NCBI GenBank assembly: GCA_003539625.1
Contig: DPOU01000005.1
Location: 1-64,000 of the forward strand
Origin: Acholeplasmatales bacterium
GTDB taxonomy: Bacteria > Bacillota_I > Bacilli_A > ML615J-28 > CAG-313
DNA length: 64,000 bases
Direction: 5' to 3'
Part shown: piece by piece, positions 7,011 through 16,752 of the stretch
How the letters are laid out: every line of letters starts with the position of its first letter
Numbering within the stretch: the stretch's first letter is position 1
Made by a program: the position numbers and the translations under genes
Notes under the pieces: generated by a model
What the model saw: the letters and a program-made list of their open reading frames with translations, nothing else
Databases searched by the model: none
Told to the model about the DNA's origin: nothing

Positions 7011-8054
7011 TTATTCATTTTCTATGATTATTGAAGTTTTTACTGCGTTAGTATATTCTCCACTTGGATAGTACTTGGCATACTCACCTGCTAATTTGTC
7101 TGCAACAGTTCGATAATTCTTTATAATGATGGTAGCAAGGTCCTCAACATTATCCTCGGTAGTTCTAATACTAATCTCTTCTACTCCTGTAAATAAATCC
7201 TTTTCAAAGATTTCAACTGATTTAGGAATGAACAGGTTAATCTTCTTACAATTTCTAAAAGCCCCATACGAGATTTTCTTTAAATTTTTTGGCAAATTCA
7301 CTAAACTTAAAACTTTACAATTACTAAATGCATTACTTTCAATTGTTTCAAGTTTATCATTATATGTTATATCATCTAATTTTTCGCAATAACTAAAAGC
7401 ATATTTTCCAATTGAAGTGATGTTTTCTGATAATTCTATTCCCTTCAAATGCTTTGAATTATAGAAAGCATAATCAGCAATCTTTTCGACTGTTGTAGGA
7501 ACTTTATAAGTTAAAGGATTATCATTTGTAGGACCTTTTGCGACAGGGAATTTAACTAAAATAGTTTTTTCTTTATTAAATAAAACTCCTGAAATACTAG
7601 AAAATTTAGTGTTTTCATCTGAAACATTTATTTCAGTTAAACTTGTAGCATTTACAAAAATACTATTCCCAAATTCATTTGTAGCTAATTCTTCATCACT
7701 AGGTATACTATTTCCAATCCATTTAATGTTTTTACCCAATTTGATTGTTATGACATTAGAAAAACTAGCAAAATCATTAGAATCGATTAACATTGTAACT
7801 GGGATGTTATCAATTGTATCAGGTATTTCAATTTTAGCTTTATAAGTGTTAGAATTATTTTGTAATCTTTTCAAAATGTATTCATTTTTCTTTTCATCAA
7901 GTATTACTTCAGAAAATATTTTTTCTGCCGCAAGTAATTCTTCACTTTTTCCGTTTGTTGTTTCGCTTTTCTTATTTTTAGCAACTATAACAATTAGTGT
8001 AGTTAAAACTACTAATAATACTGATATGATAATAATTAAATTACGTTTTTTCAT
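7011..8054 (-). CDS. BspA-type leucine-rich-repeat protein, membrane-anchored
   Basis: A lysine-containing N-terminus and one hydrophobic helix (about residues 5-25) form a signal anchor, with no lipobox. From about residue 90 to 290 the chain contains LRR_5 (BspA/TpLRR) repeats recognisable by the recurring pattern I-x-x-x-A-F-x-x-C/N-x-x-L, for example IADYAF, IGKYAF, IESNAF and ISYGAF. Such proteins are usually exported and bind surfaces or proteins; the ligand is unknown. The C-terminal 60 residues have no repeat. A weak SD (GAGGTG) precedes the ATG. It is a monocistronic gene between ppdK and the spoIVFB remnant, with base composition like its neighbours. Confidence 0.8.
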   Translation of the reverse strand: MKKRNLIIIISVLLVVLTTLIVIVAKNKKSETTNGKSEELLAAEKIFSEVILDEKKNEYILKRLQNNSNTYKAKIEIPDTIDNIPVTMLIDSNDFASFSNVITIKLGKNIKWIGNSIPSDEELATNEFGNSIFVNATSLTEINVSDENTKFSSISGVLFNKEKTILVKFPVAKGPTNDNPLTYKVPTTVEKIADYAFYNSKHLKGIELSENITSIGKYAFSYCEKLDDITYNDKLETIESNAFSNCKVLSLVNLPKNLKKISYGAFRNCKKINLFIPKSVEIFEKDLFTGVEEISIRTTEDNVEDLATIIIKNYRTVADKLAGEYAKYYPSGEYTNAVKTSIIIENE

Positions 8055-8093
8055 ATTACACCTCGCTTTTATTATACACCAATTTAAGGTTTT

Positions 8094-8751
8094 TTAAAAT
8101 CCATTTGCGATAATTTCATCATTTTTTAGATTATTTAAATGGTATAGAACAACAAGATGCTTAATTTTTTCTTCTTTTTGAACTTTAATATAGTTCACAA
8201 CGTTCAAATAGACTAAAACTAAAAAAATAATAATTACTCCATAAAGTTTAAATATTAATGAAAAGATTATAGAAATCATACAAACTATCAAACTAGATAA
8301 AAATATAATTTGTCGAATAAGATACCTATATTTAAAATTTACAAAAAGATTATTGATAATGCGATATCCATCTAAAGGATATATTGGTAATAAGTTAAAG
8401 CAAATCATAAATAAATTGTAATTTAATAAATATGTGCAATTTATTTTAGTAATCTTAACTGTTAAGACAAGGGCGATATTTGTAGTAATTCCTACCCATA
8501 TCTATTAGTAAATTTTTTAATTTATTATTAGTTGTTAATTTGACTTTTATCAACCCACCAATAGGCGTTAATACAATTTCTTCAACACTACCTTTGAATA
8601 TAATAATCCAAAATATATGACCTAGTTCATGCAAAAAAATTGTTAAGAAAATCATAAAGTAAACACTAAGAAATCCACTAAAGGCATAAAGTACTAGTAT
8701 TAGTATACTTAAATAATGTACTTTTATTTTAGGTAATATCTCTAATGTCAT
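8094..8751 (-). pseudogene. spoIVFB: SpoIVFB-like M50 site-2 protease, frameshifted
   Basis: Two frames together make one M50 intramembrane metalloprotease. The upstream frame (8455-8751) carries the zinc motif HELGH in a membrane helix; the downstream frame (up to 8408) carries NLLPIYPLDGYR, the second zinc-ligand motif. Dropping one base in the GGG at 8495-8497 joins them into a continuous reading of about 218 aa with unbroken hydrophobic helices. The start overlaps the upstream SpoIVFA-like gene by 23 nt and has a strong SD (AAGGAGT). In sporulating Bacilli SpoIVFB cleaves pro-sigma-K in the forespore membrane. Either a real loss-of-function mutation or an error in a G run. Confidence 0.7.
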
Positions 8752-9361
8752 ATTTTACTCCTTCTTTTTCGATAATTAATTTAAATTGATAATTTCCATT
8801 TTGATCTTGTAAGCCATTTCCTATTATAGTTTTTTTAGATACATAACTATATAAATTGAAATTACAAGTAGTTAAGCCAATATAGGTGTAACAAATATTA
8901 TTTTGTGATAAGACTGTTATTGTATATAAACCATCTTTATCTTTGGTCTTTTTGATAATTATTCCTGCCTCAAAATTATAAACGCCTTCAAAGCTGTTAT
9001 TATCAATGTAATTTATACCTTCTACATAATTTATACTACCATACAAAGTAGTTGCATCTACTAAAACATCGTTTCCACCATCAATGGGAATAAAATTTCC
9101 AAATATACTATTAAAAATGTTGGCAATCTTAATGAAATTAGTATTTTTTTCAATTGTTTTCTTACCAAAACTAATTTTATCATTTTTTACCGCATAATTA
9201 TTTCCTAGTATTAGTAACAATAATAATAACGAACTTAAGAAAATTCTTAAAAATAATTTTGTTACATAATTAGATCTTATTTTATTTTTTTCTTCAATTG
9301 TTGCATTACTTTTTTGCTTCATTGCTTTACGATATTTTAAAATTAAAGAGTCTTCACGCAT
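8729..9361 (-). CDS. spoIVFA: SpoIVFA-like membrane protein with degenerate M23 domain
   Basis: 210 aa with a basic cytoplasmic N-terminus, one membrane helix (about residues 37-55) and an extracytoplasmic C-terminal half. The pattern there (a G-x-I-I-x-K strand, then ITVLSQN..CYTYIGL and a Y-S-Y-V-S-K-K-T-I-I-G-N block) resembles the LytM/M23 fold of SpoIVFA, without the metal-binding histidines. SpoIVFA anchors and inhibits the SpoIVFB protease. The identification rests mainly on position: it overlaps a SpoIVFB-like gene and lies beside radC, folC and valS, as in Bacillus. SD GGTGAT precedes the start. Sequence similarity alone would be weak. Confidence 0.6.
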   Translation of the reverse strand: MREDSLILKYRKAMKQKSNATIEEKNKIRSNYVTKLFLRIFLSSLLLLLLILGNNYAVKNDKISFGKKTIEKNTNFIKIANIFNSIFGNFIPIDGGNDVLVDATTLYGSINYVEGINYIDNNSFEGVYNFEAGIIIKKTKDKDGLYTITVLSQNNICYTYIGLTTCNFNLYSYVSKKTIIGNGLQDQNGNYQFKLIIEKEGVKYDIRDIT

Positions 9362-9398
9362 ATTATCACCATATTAATATATGATTTTCAATAAATAT

Positions 9399-10076
9399 TT
9401 AGAACAGTTTATATAACTTTGAACTTCTTTTCATACTATAAAAATCATTTCCTATTATTATGTGGTCTAATATAATCATATCAACATATTTTGACATTTG
9501 AATTAATTTTTCAGTAGCTTTTAAATCGGCTAGACTTGGTGTAGGATCCCCACTAGGATGATTATGAACAAGAATAATGGCGCTAGCAGAAAGTTTTACC
9601 CCCCATTTAAAGATATCTTTACCATCCATCAAGGATGAATTTATTGTTCCTTGCGTTATTAATTGTTCTTTGATCAATTGACCTTTTACATCTAAATACA
9701 TAGCATATAAACATTCTTTGTTTTTTAATCTCAATTTTGGATAAAAATATTCAAAAACTGCTTCAGGACTAGTATAGAAAGTATTTTCCTTACTTGTTTC
9801 TAATACCCTTAGTCCTAGTTCAATTGATGCTAGAATTGTAATTGCCTTAGTTTTTCCAATACCTTTAAATTTCATTAATTCAGATATTGTCATATCTTTT
9901 AATAAACTTAATTTTTCAATATCATACATTAAGTTTTTAGCAACATCCAATACATTATCTTGTTTTGAACCAGTTCTAAGTAATATAGCAATTAATTCAA
10001 TATTACTTAGTGAATTAACCCCGTACTTTATTGCTTTTTCTCTAGGTCTATCAAATACTGGCACTTCTTTTAACAT
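9399..10076 (-). CDS. radC: RadC family JAB-domain protein
   Basis: 225 aa with an N-terminal helix-hairpin-helix region (about 45-80, SELMKFKGIGKTKAI) and a C-terminal JAB/MPN+ metalloprotease-like domain containing VHNHPSGDPTPS and a downstream aspartate. The family was once linked to DNA repair; its real activity is not settled. The full family length is present. SD GAAGGTGA sits before the ATG. In Bacillus radC lies between folC/valS and the mre-min-spoIVF genes; here it stands directly between folC and spoIVFA, so mreBCD and minCD have left this site. Confidence 0.93.
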   Translation of the reverse strand: MLKEVPVFDRPREKAIKYGVNSLSNIELIAILLRTGSKQDNVLDVAKNLMYDIEKLSLLKDMTISELMKFKGIGKTKAITILASIELGLRVLETSKENTFYTSPEAVFEYFYPKLRLKNKECLYAMYLDVKGQLIKEQLITQGTINSSLMDGKDIFKWGVKLSASAIILVHNHPSGDPTPSLADLKATEKLIQMSKYVDMIILDHIIIGNDFYSMKRSSKLYKLF

Positions 10077-10122
10077 TACATCACCTTCATATTAATAATA
10101 CGTGTGATTTTTATGTATTACT

Positions 10123-10153
10123 AAAAAAATAGCCAAAAATCGGCTATTTTTTT
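10123..10153 (-). terminator. Terminator of valS-folC operon
   Basis: Stem AAAAAAATAGCC/GGCTATTTTTTT (10123-10134 with 10142-10153); the folC stop codon lies inside its 3' side. The minus strand continues in a run of seven T. Confidence 0.8.
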
Positions 10154-11412
10154 AATTTATTTCTTATTTCGCTTGCTAAATACAAACTGCCTAAAAATAT
10201 CGTAATTGGCTTTTTATTAGTAAGTACGTATTTTACTGCTACATCTAAATTTTCAATACATTTTTTGTTTTTAGATGAAGAAAGGTTATACAAATCTTCA
10301 GCTTTAGCACTTCTTGCGTAGGTGTAAGAAGTAAAGATTATTTCATCAAAAGTTTTATCAACCATCTTAATCATTGGTAATAATTCTTTATCATGAGAAA
10401 TTGAAATAACTGCTCTTACGTTTGGAATATTTAGTGATTTTACAAACTCCGTAATTCTAGATATACCATCAATGTTGTGTCCACCATCAATGTAGATAAC
10501 CGGATCATCATTAATTTTTTCTAAACGTCCGACCCATTTAGTATTTTTCAAGCCATTATGTAAATCTTGGATTGATAGTTTTAAATCATCTTTTAACAGG
10601 TTAAATGTTTCAATAACTAATAATGCATTTTCAACTTGGTGAAATCCTAATAAAGATAATTGATAATCTTGACCTTGATAAGTAAAGCAAGTCTTTGATA
10701 AATCGCACTTTACGTTTTTTACTTCATTATATTTAGGAAATACAATTTGCGAATTGTGAATATTTGCAACATTTGTCGCAATCATCTTTAGATTTTCTTC
10801 TTTTAATCCGCAAACAACAGGGATATTATCTTTTACGATACCTAATTTTTCTTTTAATATAGCTTCTTTAGTATTACCTAGTATTTGCATATGATCTAAC
10901 GCAACATTAGTAATTATACTAACTATTGGAGTAATAACATTTGTTGAATCCAATCTTCCACCCATTCCCACTTCTATTACCGCATAATCTAAATTATTCA
11001 GACTTTTAAAGTAACAAAAGGCACATAGTGTGATGAATTCGAAAAAAGTTGGCTTTGGAAAATTATTTTCTTCAAGAATTGGATAAATTTCAATTACTCT
11101 ATTGGCCATTTTCAACAAATCATCATCGTCAATAGGCTTAGTATTAAAAGCAATTCGTTCATTAAAGCATTCAATATATGGTGATGTAAATGTACCTACA
11201 TTGTAACCTTTTGCCATAAGAACACTAGTTAGCATTGCGACAGTACTACCCTTACCATTAGTACCCGTTACATGAATAGCTTTGAATGAACTTTCGGGAT
11301 TGCAAAGTAGTTTGCAAAAATATTTCATATTGTCTAGATTGGTTTTTTTTGAAAAGCGTTTTTGGGATTGAACCCATTCAATAAATGACTTGGCATCAAC
11401 AAAATAATTCAT
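10144..11412 (-). CDS. folC: Folylpolyglutamate synthase / dihydrofolate synthase
   Basis: Mur-ligase-fold ATP enzyme that adds glutamate to folates, and in many species to dihydropteroate. The P-loop TGTNGKGST is at about residues 49-57, then the central VGMGGRLDSTN motif and a C-terminal Rossmann-like domain with DGGHN. Length 422 aa is typical. The valS stop codon overlaps the folC start (TAATG), so translation is coupled and both lie behind the valS T-box. No other folate gene is in the window. Confidence 0.93.
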   Translation of the reverse strand: MNYFVDAKSFIEWVQSQKRFSKKTNLDNMKYFCKLLCNPESSFKAIHVTGTNGKGSTVAMLTSVLMAKGYNVGTFTSPYIECFNERIAFNTKPIDDDDLLKMANRVIEIYPILEENNFPKPTFFEFITLCAFCYFKSLNNLDYAVIEVGMGGRLDSTNVITPIVSIITNVALDHMQILGNTKEAILKEKLGIVKDNIPVVCGLKEENLKMIATNVANIHNSQIVFPKYNEVKNVKCDLSKTCFTYQGQDYQLSLLGFHQVENALLVIETFNLLKDDLKLSIQDLHNGLKNTKWVGRLEKINDDPVIYIDGGHNIDGISRITEFVKSLNIPNVRAVISISHDKELLPMIKMVDKTFDEIIFTSYTYARSAKAEDLYNLSSSKNKKCIENLDVAVKYVLTNKKPITIFLGSLYLASEIRNKLKK

Positions 11413-14042
11413 TATTTTTCAAGTCCTTTTAATACTTTTTCAGCTTCTTTTAATTGTTCTTTATAACTTGCAACATTATTCTTTTCTGCTTCTACTTTTT
11501 GGGCAGGTGCTTTTGCAATAAAGTTAGGATTATTCAGCATACCTTCACTTCTCAAAATGTCGGCAACTAATTTAGCAATTCTTGCTTTTAATTTAATTAT
11601 TTCTTCTTCAATATTGATTAATTCTTTTAGTGGAATAACAACATTGACATCATCTAATACACTTACAACTGAATCATCATGTTCAACGTCTTTATCAATT
11701 TTTAGTGAAACATAATTAGTGAATTTAGCAAGATATTCTTTATGATGCAATAAGAAATTTCTTAAATAATTTGAAGAAGTTTCTATCGCAACATTAATTT
11801 TCTTACTCATTGCAACATTTTTTTTGTTTCTGACATTACGTATAGTAGTAATAATTTCGAATAATTTATCTGTTGCCATAATTTCATCATTATCAAATTC
11901 AATACCAGTTGGTTTTGGCCATTCACTTACGGTAATTGAATCATCATAGAAATTTTGATATATTTCTTCAGTTACAAAAGGCATAAATGGATGTAATAGT
12001 TTCAATATTGTTACTAATACTTTTGTTAAAATTGCACAAGTATTGCGTTTATGAACCTCATCACCTAACGCAAAATCAACTTTTGTCATTTCTAAATATT
12101 TTGAGGCAAAATCATCCCAAGTAAAGTTATATATTGATCTTGCAACTTCACCAAATTCAAAACTATCATATTTTGCGTCAGTGTCTTTAATTAATGCGTC
12201 AGTTTTTGCTAAAATCCATTTGTCTAAAGAATTTAAATTATTATAATCAATTTCTTCGCCTTGATAATTATTAGCCTCTAAATTAATCTTAACAAATCTT
12301 GATATATTCCAAATTTTGTTGATATAATTCCATGAAGATGCCATTTTTTCGTCTGAGTAACGTAAATCTTGACCTGGTGTAGAGTTAGTAGTTAAGAAAT
12401 AACGCATTGCGTCACATCCATATTGATTTATTAAATCAAATGGATCAACACCATTTCCAAGTGATTTACTCATTTTACGGCCTTGTTCATCCCTAATTAA
12501 ACCATGAATTAAACATTTTTTAAATGGACGTTTCCCCATAAAATGGCGTGATTGAATAGCCATTCTTGCTACCCAGAAGAAAATAATATCATATCCTGTT
12601 ACTAAGCAATCAGTTGGAAAATATCTTTCTAATTCTTTAGTATCTTTTGGCCAACCAAGAGTTGCAAAAGGCCATAGGGCACTTGAAAACCAAGTATCTA
12701 AAACATCTTCATCTTGAACCCAATCGTCTCCAGCTGGTTTTTCTTTTCCTACATATACTTCATCGCCACGATACCAAGCAGGAATTCGGTGACCCCACCA
12801 TAATTGCCGAGAAATACACCAATCTTGAATTGTATCTAAATCTAACCATGTGGTTAAAGTCTTATTAAATCTGCTAGGAATAAACTCTATTGGTTCATCA
12901 CTTGCTTGCATTTCTAAAACATCTCTTGCGAGTGGTTCCATTTTTACAAACCATTGTTTTGATAAACGTGGTTCAACAATGACACCAGTTCTTTCAGAAT
13001 GGCCTACTGAATGAACCATTTTTTCAATTGATGGACATAAACCTGCATCTTGCAAGTCTTTAACAAGTTGTTTACGGCATTCAAAGCGATCCATACCAAC
13101 ATATTTTCCCGCAAGACTGTTCATAGTACCATCTTCATTCATACAAATAATACGTTCTAAATTATGACGATTGCCTACTTCAAAGTCGTTAGGGTCATGC
13201 GCAGGTGTTACTTTAACAACTCCTGTACCAAAACCAATTTCAACATATTTGTCGCTAATAACAGGAATTTTTCTAGTTGTACCAGGAATATAAACTTCTT
13301 TACCAATATATTTTTGATATCTTTCATCATCAGGATGAACCATAACAGCTGTATCACCAAACATTGTTTCAGGTCTTGTTGTTGCAATTTCAAGTCCACC
13401 TTCACCATCTACAAATGGATAAATAAAGTGATAAAAAGCACCTTCTACATCTTTATATTCAACTTCAATGTTTGATAAAGCTGTTTTTGCTTCAACATCC
13501 CAGTTAATAATACGTTCACCACGATAAATTAAGCCTTCATTATATAATTTTGTAAAAACTTCCGCAACCGCATCTTGCATACCATCATCTAAAGTAAATC
13601 TCTCTTTAGTATAATCTAGTGATAAACCTAAAGCAGCCCATTGTTTTCTAATAAATTCGGCATATTCTTTTTTCCAACTCCAAGCCACGTCAAGAAATTT
13701 TTCTCTTCCTAAATCGTATCTACTGATACCCATTGTTTTTAATTTGGCATCAACTTTAGCTTGTGTAGCTATCCCCGCATGGTCCATACCTGGTAACCAT
13801 AAAGCATCATAGCCTTGCATTCTTTTACGGCGAATGATAATATCTTGTAATGTAGTATCACATGCATGTCCAATATGTAGTTTACCAGTTACATTTGGTG
13901 GAGGAATTACGATTGTATAAGGGATTTTAGTATTATCACCACTGGTGAAAAAGCCCTCTTTCAACCAATATTCATATTTTCCTTCTTCTACTTTCTTAGG
14001 ATCATATTTAGTTTCCATTTCTGATTTTTTTAATCTAAACAT
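11412..14042 (-). CDS. valS: Valyl-tRNA synthetase
   Basis: Class I aminoacyl-tRNA synthetase charging tRNA-Val. HIGH is at residues 56-59 and KMSKSLGNG near 525. The CP1 editing domain lies between (TTRPETMFGDTAV block), followed by the anticodon-binding domain and a C-terminal coiled coil (last 65 residues). Length 876 aa is normal. The start MFRLKKSE has AAGGAGAT at good spacing. It is preceded by a T-box leader with a valine (GTA) specifier, so expression should rise when tRNA-Val is uncharged. It forms an operon with folC, as in Bacillus. Confidence 0.97.
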   Translation of the reverse strand: MFRLKKSEMETKYDPKKVEEGKYEYWLKEGFFTSGDNTKIPYTIVIPPPNVTGKLHIGHACDTTLQDIIIRRKRMQGYDALWLPGMDHAGIATQAKVDAKLKTMGISRYDLGREKFLDVAWSWKKEYAEFIRKQWAALGLSLDYTKERFTLDDGMQDAVAEVFTKLYNEGLIYRGERIINWDVEAKTALSNIEVEYKDVEGAFYHFIYPFVDGEGGLEIATTRPETMFGDTAVMVHPDDERYQKYIGKEVYIPGTTRKIPVISDKYVEIGFGTGVVKVTPAHDPNDFEVGNRHNLERIICMNEDGTMNSLAGKYVGMDRFECRKQLVKDLQDAGLCPSIEKMVHSVGHSERTGVIVEPRLSKQWFVKMEPLARDVLEMQASDEPIEFIPSRFNKTLTTWLDLDTIQDWCISRQLWWGHRIPAWYRGDEVYVGKEKPAGDDWVQDEDVLDTWFSSALWPFATLGWPKDTKELERYFPTDCLVTGYDIIFFWVARMAIQSRHFMGKRPFKKCLIHGLIRDEQGRKMSKSLGNGVDPFDLINQYGCDAMRYFLTTNSTPGQDLRYSDEKMASSWNYINKIWNISRFVKINLEANNYQGEEIDYNNLNSLDKWILAKTDALIKDTDAKYDSFEFGEVARSIYNFTWDDFASKYLEMTKVDFALGDEVHKRNTCAILTKVLVTILKLLHPFMPFVTEEIYQNFYDDSITVSEWPKPTGIEFDNDEIMATDKLFEIITTIRNVRNKKNVAMSKKINVAIETSSNYLRNFLLHHKEYLAKFTNYVSLKIDKDVEHDDSVVSVLDDVNVVIPLKELINIEEEIIKLKARIAKLVADILRSEGMLNNPNFIAKAPAQKVEAEKNNVASYKEQLKEAEKVLKGLEK

Positions 14043-14060
14043 TTTTTATCTCCTTTCATT

Positions 14061-14298
14061 AAAAAAAGTTTCGCCCCTATAAAAAGGACGAAACGAATTC
14101 CGCGGTACCACCTTAATTAGAACAATATGTTCTCAACTTAGTATTCGATAACGTGAATAAAACGATTTAGGCTAATGAACCTTTCTCACCTAAATAACTC
14201 CAAGGCTACCTTCTAAGCATTACTTCAAGTTTTTCACCAACCAACTTTTCTCTTTACAAGTATTTGTGCTTATACTCTTCCTCTTCAACGTCTAAATT
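14061..14298 (-). promoter_or_regulatory. T-box riboswitch leader of valS
   Basis: The minus-strand leader contains the T-box core AAGGTGGTACCGCGG (14098-14114), whose bulge pairs with the tRNA acceptor end, and a terminator stem GTTTCG/CGAAAC (14089-14094 with 14068-14073) followed by seven T. Upstream are a GGUUGGUG-type element of Stem I and a specifier region with a GTA valine triplet at 14207-14209. Uncharged tRNA-Val should stabilise the antiterminator. Confidence 0.95.
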
Positions 14299-14305
14299 TA
14301 CTATC

Positions 14306-14334
14306 ATTATATCATTTATTCAATTAATAGTCAA
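14306..14334 (-). promoter_or_regulatory. Promoter of valS T-box operon
   Basis: TTGACT (14329-14334), a 17-nt spacer and TATAAT (14306-14311) on the minus strand, a few bases upstream of the T-box Stem I. Confidence 0.8.
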
Positions 14335-14349
14335 AAGATTAAACTATAA

Positions 14350-16191
14350 TTATTTCATATCACCAGGGAAGCGATAATCGCCTCTTGCGCCAAAACTAAA
14401 TGAATAGTATTTAACACATTCAGGTGAAGCTAAACGTTTATATTGATTTTGTTTAAAACGTTTAATGAATCTATCATAGTACAGACTAGCTTCTGTTTCG
14501 GTAATTTCAAAAGTGTTTAGCAATAAATAAACAATTCGACTCTTTGAAGCGCCTTTTAAAAACATATGATACATTATGAAGTCATTAATTAGATATTTAC
14601 CGATATTGTCTTCGGTTGCTTGATCAGAACCAGTTAATTCTGGTGAAATTACTGCACCATATACCTTAAGTAATTCACTTTTTACAAGAGGATATTTTCT
14701 ACTAAAGTATCTAACCAATTCTTTAACTACCGTTTTAGGTAAATTAGCATTCAAGTTGTACATTGACATTTGGTCACCATTAAATGTAGACCAACCTAAA
14801 GCAATTTCACTCATATCGCTTGTTCCAAGCACTATAGCTCCATTTTTATTGGCAACATTCATTAAATACATTGTTCTGAGTCTTGCTTGAACATTTTCGT
14901 ATGTAACATCTTTATTTTCTAAATCATGTCCAATAGTTTTCAAATGTAAGATAGCTTCTTTTTTTATTGAAATTTCATGAGCTGAAACACTTAGTTTTTC
15001 CATTAATTTATTGGCAATATTTTTTGATTTACTACCTGTTCCAAATCCTGGCATTGTTATAGCTATTATATTTTTTAAATCAATATTGTATCTTTTGAAA
15101 CATTCGTACGAAAACATCAAAGCAAGGGTTGAATCTAAACCACCACTAATACCAATTACTACTTTATTAATACCAATATGATCTAAACGGTGTTTTAATG
15201 CAAGCGTAGCTATATTTATCAAACTTTCGAATTGTTCATCACTTTTTGGAACAAATGGTAAATAATCAACTTTCTTTGATAATTTGTATTCATTATCTTC
15301 ATTAATATGAAACTTTACAAAATTTTCAGTTGGGAAATGATCTTTTTTTGCATAACTATCGCTATATTTAGCAAATCTGATATATTCAATATCCACATCT
15401 ACTTTGTTAACTACCGTTTCTAAACTATTAGTTTCTTGGCTTAAGACAATTTCTCCCGCAATACAAGCAATTTGATGGCCAGAGAAAGTAAGATCACTAG
15501 TTGAATCACTTGGACCGTTTGAAACATATAAGTAACCACCACGATGGCGATGACTGGCGCTTTGAACTAAACTAGTTCTAAGACTTCCTTTTCCTAAATT
15601 ATATGAAGAACCACTTAGATTTACAACAAAGTCAGCCCCTTCGCTGTAAAGTAAATGATGCGGATTATTTTCGCCCCATAAATCGCCACAAATTTCAACT
15701 CCAAAATTAAATTTATCAGTGTCTTCTTTAAATAAAATATGGCCAAAAGGTACATTTTCCCCCGCATATTCTACTTCACTTATTTTATCTTTCCAAGCCT
15801 TTCCACTAGTAAAGAAACGCTCTTCATAAAATTCTGAAGTATTTGGCAAATTAATCTTAGGTACAATTCCTAATAATTTTTTGTTTTGAATTACAATACC
15901 ACAATCATAGATAGCTCCTAATACATCAACAGGCGCACCAATGACTAGAATTTGTTCATTACTAGCATCTTTAATATAGTTTACTGCTTGTCTTGTTTCT
16001 TCTAATAATTGTGCATTATAAACCCAATCACCAATTGAATATCCCGTTATTGATAGTTCAGGATAAACAAGCATTCCAGAATCTTGGTTTTCTGAAGCAA
16101 CTTTAATAATTTCTTTGGCATTTTCCAATGGTTTACCAAGCGTTACTTTAGGAGTTACAAGGGCAACTTTTAAATATTTATTGTTATACAT
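14350..16191 (-). CDS. nadE: Glutamine-dependent NAD+ synthetase
   Basis: Converts nicotinate adenine dinucleotide to NAD+ using ammonia from glutamine. The N-terminal nitrilase-type amidase domain has the triad Glu45 (YPELSITGY), Lys in the VPKINLPN block and Cys in GVEICGDLW. The C-terminal ATP-pyrophosphatase domain starts with the P-loop GISGGLDST. Length 613 aa matches the two-domain form. Its SD (GGAGATCGTT) overlaps the end of nadD, 9 nt upstream, so the two last steps of NAD synthesis are encoded together. Confidence 0.96.
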   Translation of the reverse strand: MYNNKYLKVALVTPKVTLGKPLENAKEIIKVASENQDSGMLVYPELSITGYSIGDWVYNAQLLEETRQAVNYIKDASNEQILVIGAPVDVLGAIYDCGIVIQNKKLLGIVPKINLPNTSEFYEERFFTSGKAWKDKISEVEYAGENVPFGHILFKEDTDKFNFGVEICGDLWGENNPHHLLYSEGADFVVNLSGSSYNLGKGSLRTSLVQSASHRHRGGYLYVSNGPSDSTSDLTFSGHQIACIAGEIVLSQETNSLETVVNKVDVDIEYIRFAKYSDSYAKKDHFPTENFVKFHINEDNEYKLSKKVDYLPFVPKSDEQFESLINIATLALKHRLDHIGINKVVIGISGGLDSTLALMFSYECFKRYNIDLKNIIAITMPGFGTGSKSKNIANKLMEKLSVSAHEISIKKEAILHLKTIGHDLENKDVTYENVQARLRTMYLMNVANKNGAIVLGTSDMSEIALGWSTFNGDQMSMYNLNANLPKTVVKELVRYFSRKYPLVKSELLKVYGAVISPELTGSDQATEDNIGKYLINDFIMYHMFLKGASKSRIVYLLLNTFEITETEASLYYDRFIKRFKQNQYKRLASPECVKYYSFSFGARGDYRFPGDMK

Positions 16192-16200
16192 AACGATCTC

Positions 16201-16752
16201 CTATTTATATAAATTATTTTTTTTAATATATTCTGCTACTTCTTCATTTAATTGTTCATAGCTTTTTAGATTTCTAAAGTTTGTTGAGGAAATATTTGAT
16301 AGTTGTAAATTAACAAATTCAAAATGATCTGAATAGCTTTTTAACAGTTCATCTTCATTAACAATTTTTTTCAATTCATCTATAGAGTGATTTCTTGAAA
16401 ATACTAAAAAGCGATTTTCCGATAACAATATCTTTGGTTCTTTCCAAGTTGAAATTTGATCAATGCAATCATCTCCACATGCAAAAACCGGATGATTTAG
16501 TTCTCTTAAGCTTTGAAAAGTACCATCAAATTTCTTTTCAAATTCAATTGTTGATATGACAACATTGTTATATGGCTTTATAATTATATTTAGCATTTCA
16601 ACACGATTTTTATAATCAATTAAACCAACTTTATTATAATCGTTACCGGTTGGTATTAAAATTACCTTATCATAGTGGTTGGCCAAATATGAGATAATTT
16701 CTTGATGTGCGATAGTAGGTGGATTAAAACATCCTCCGTATACTACTTCCAT
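16201..16752 (-). CDS. nadD: Nicotinate-nucleotide adenylyltransferase-like protein
   Basis: 183-aa nucleotidyltransferase of the HxGH Rossmann family. The N-terminal YGGCFNPPTIAHQE motif supplies the T/HxGH-like site (here TIAH), and NISSTNFR near residue 155 is the conserved ISSTxIR. The family converts nicotinate mononucleotide to the dinucleotide substrate of NadE, and nadE follows immediately. The start overlaps the upstream flavoprotein gene by 10 nt. The motif is slightly divergent from canonical NadD, so another adenylyl- or cytidylyltransferase activity is possible. Confidence 0.82.
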   Translation of the reverse strand: MEVVYGGCFNPPTIAHQEIISYLANHYDKVILIPTGNDYNKVGLIDYKNRVEMLNIIIKPYNNVVISTIEFEKKFDGTFQSLRELNHPVFACGDDCIDQISTWKEPKILLSENRFLVFSRNHSIDELKKIVNEDELLKSYSDHFEFVNLQLSNISSTNFRNLKSYEQLNEEVAEYIKKNNLYK

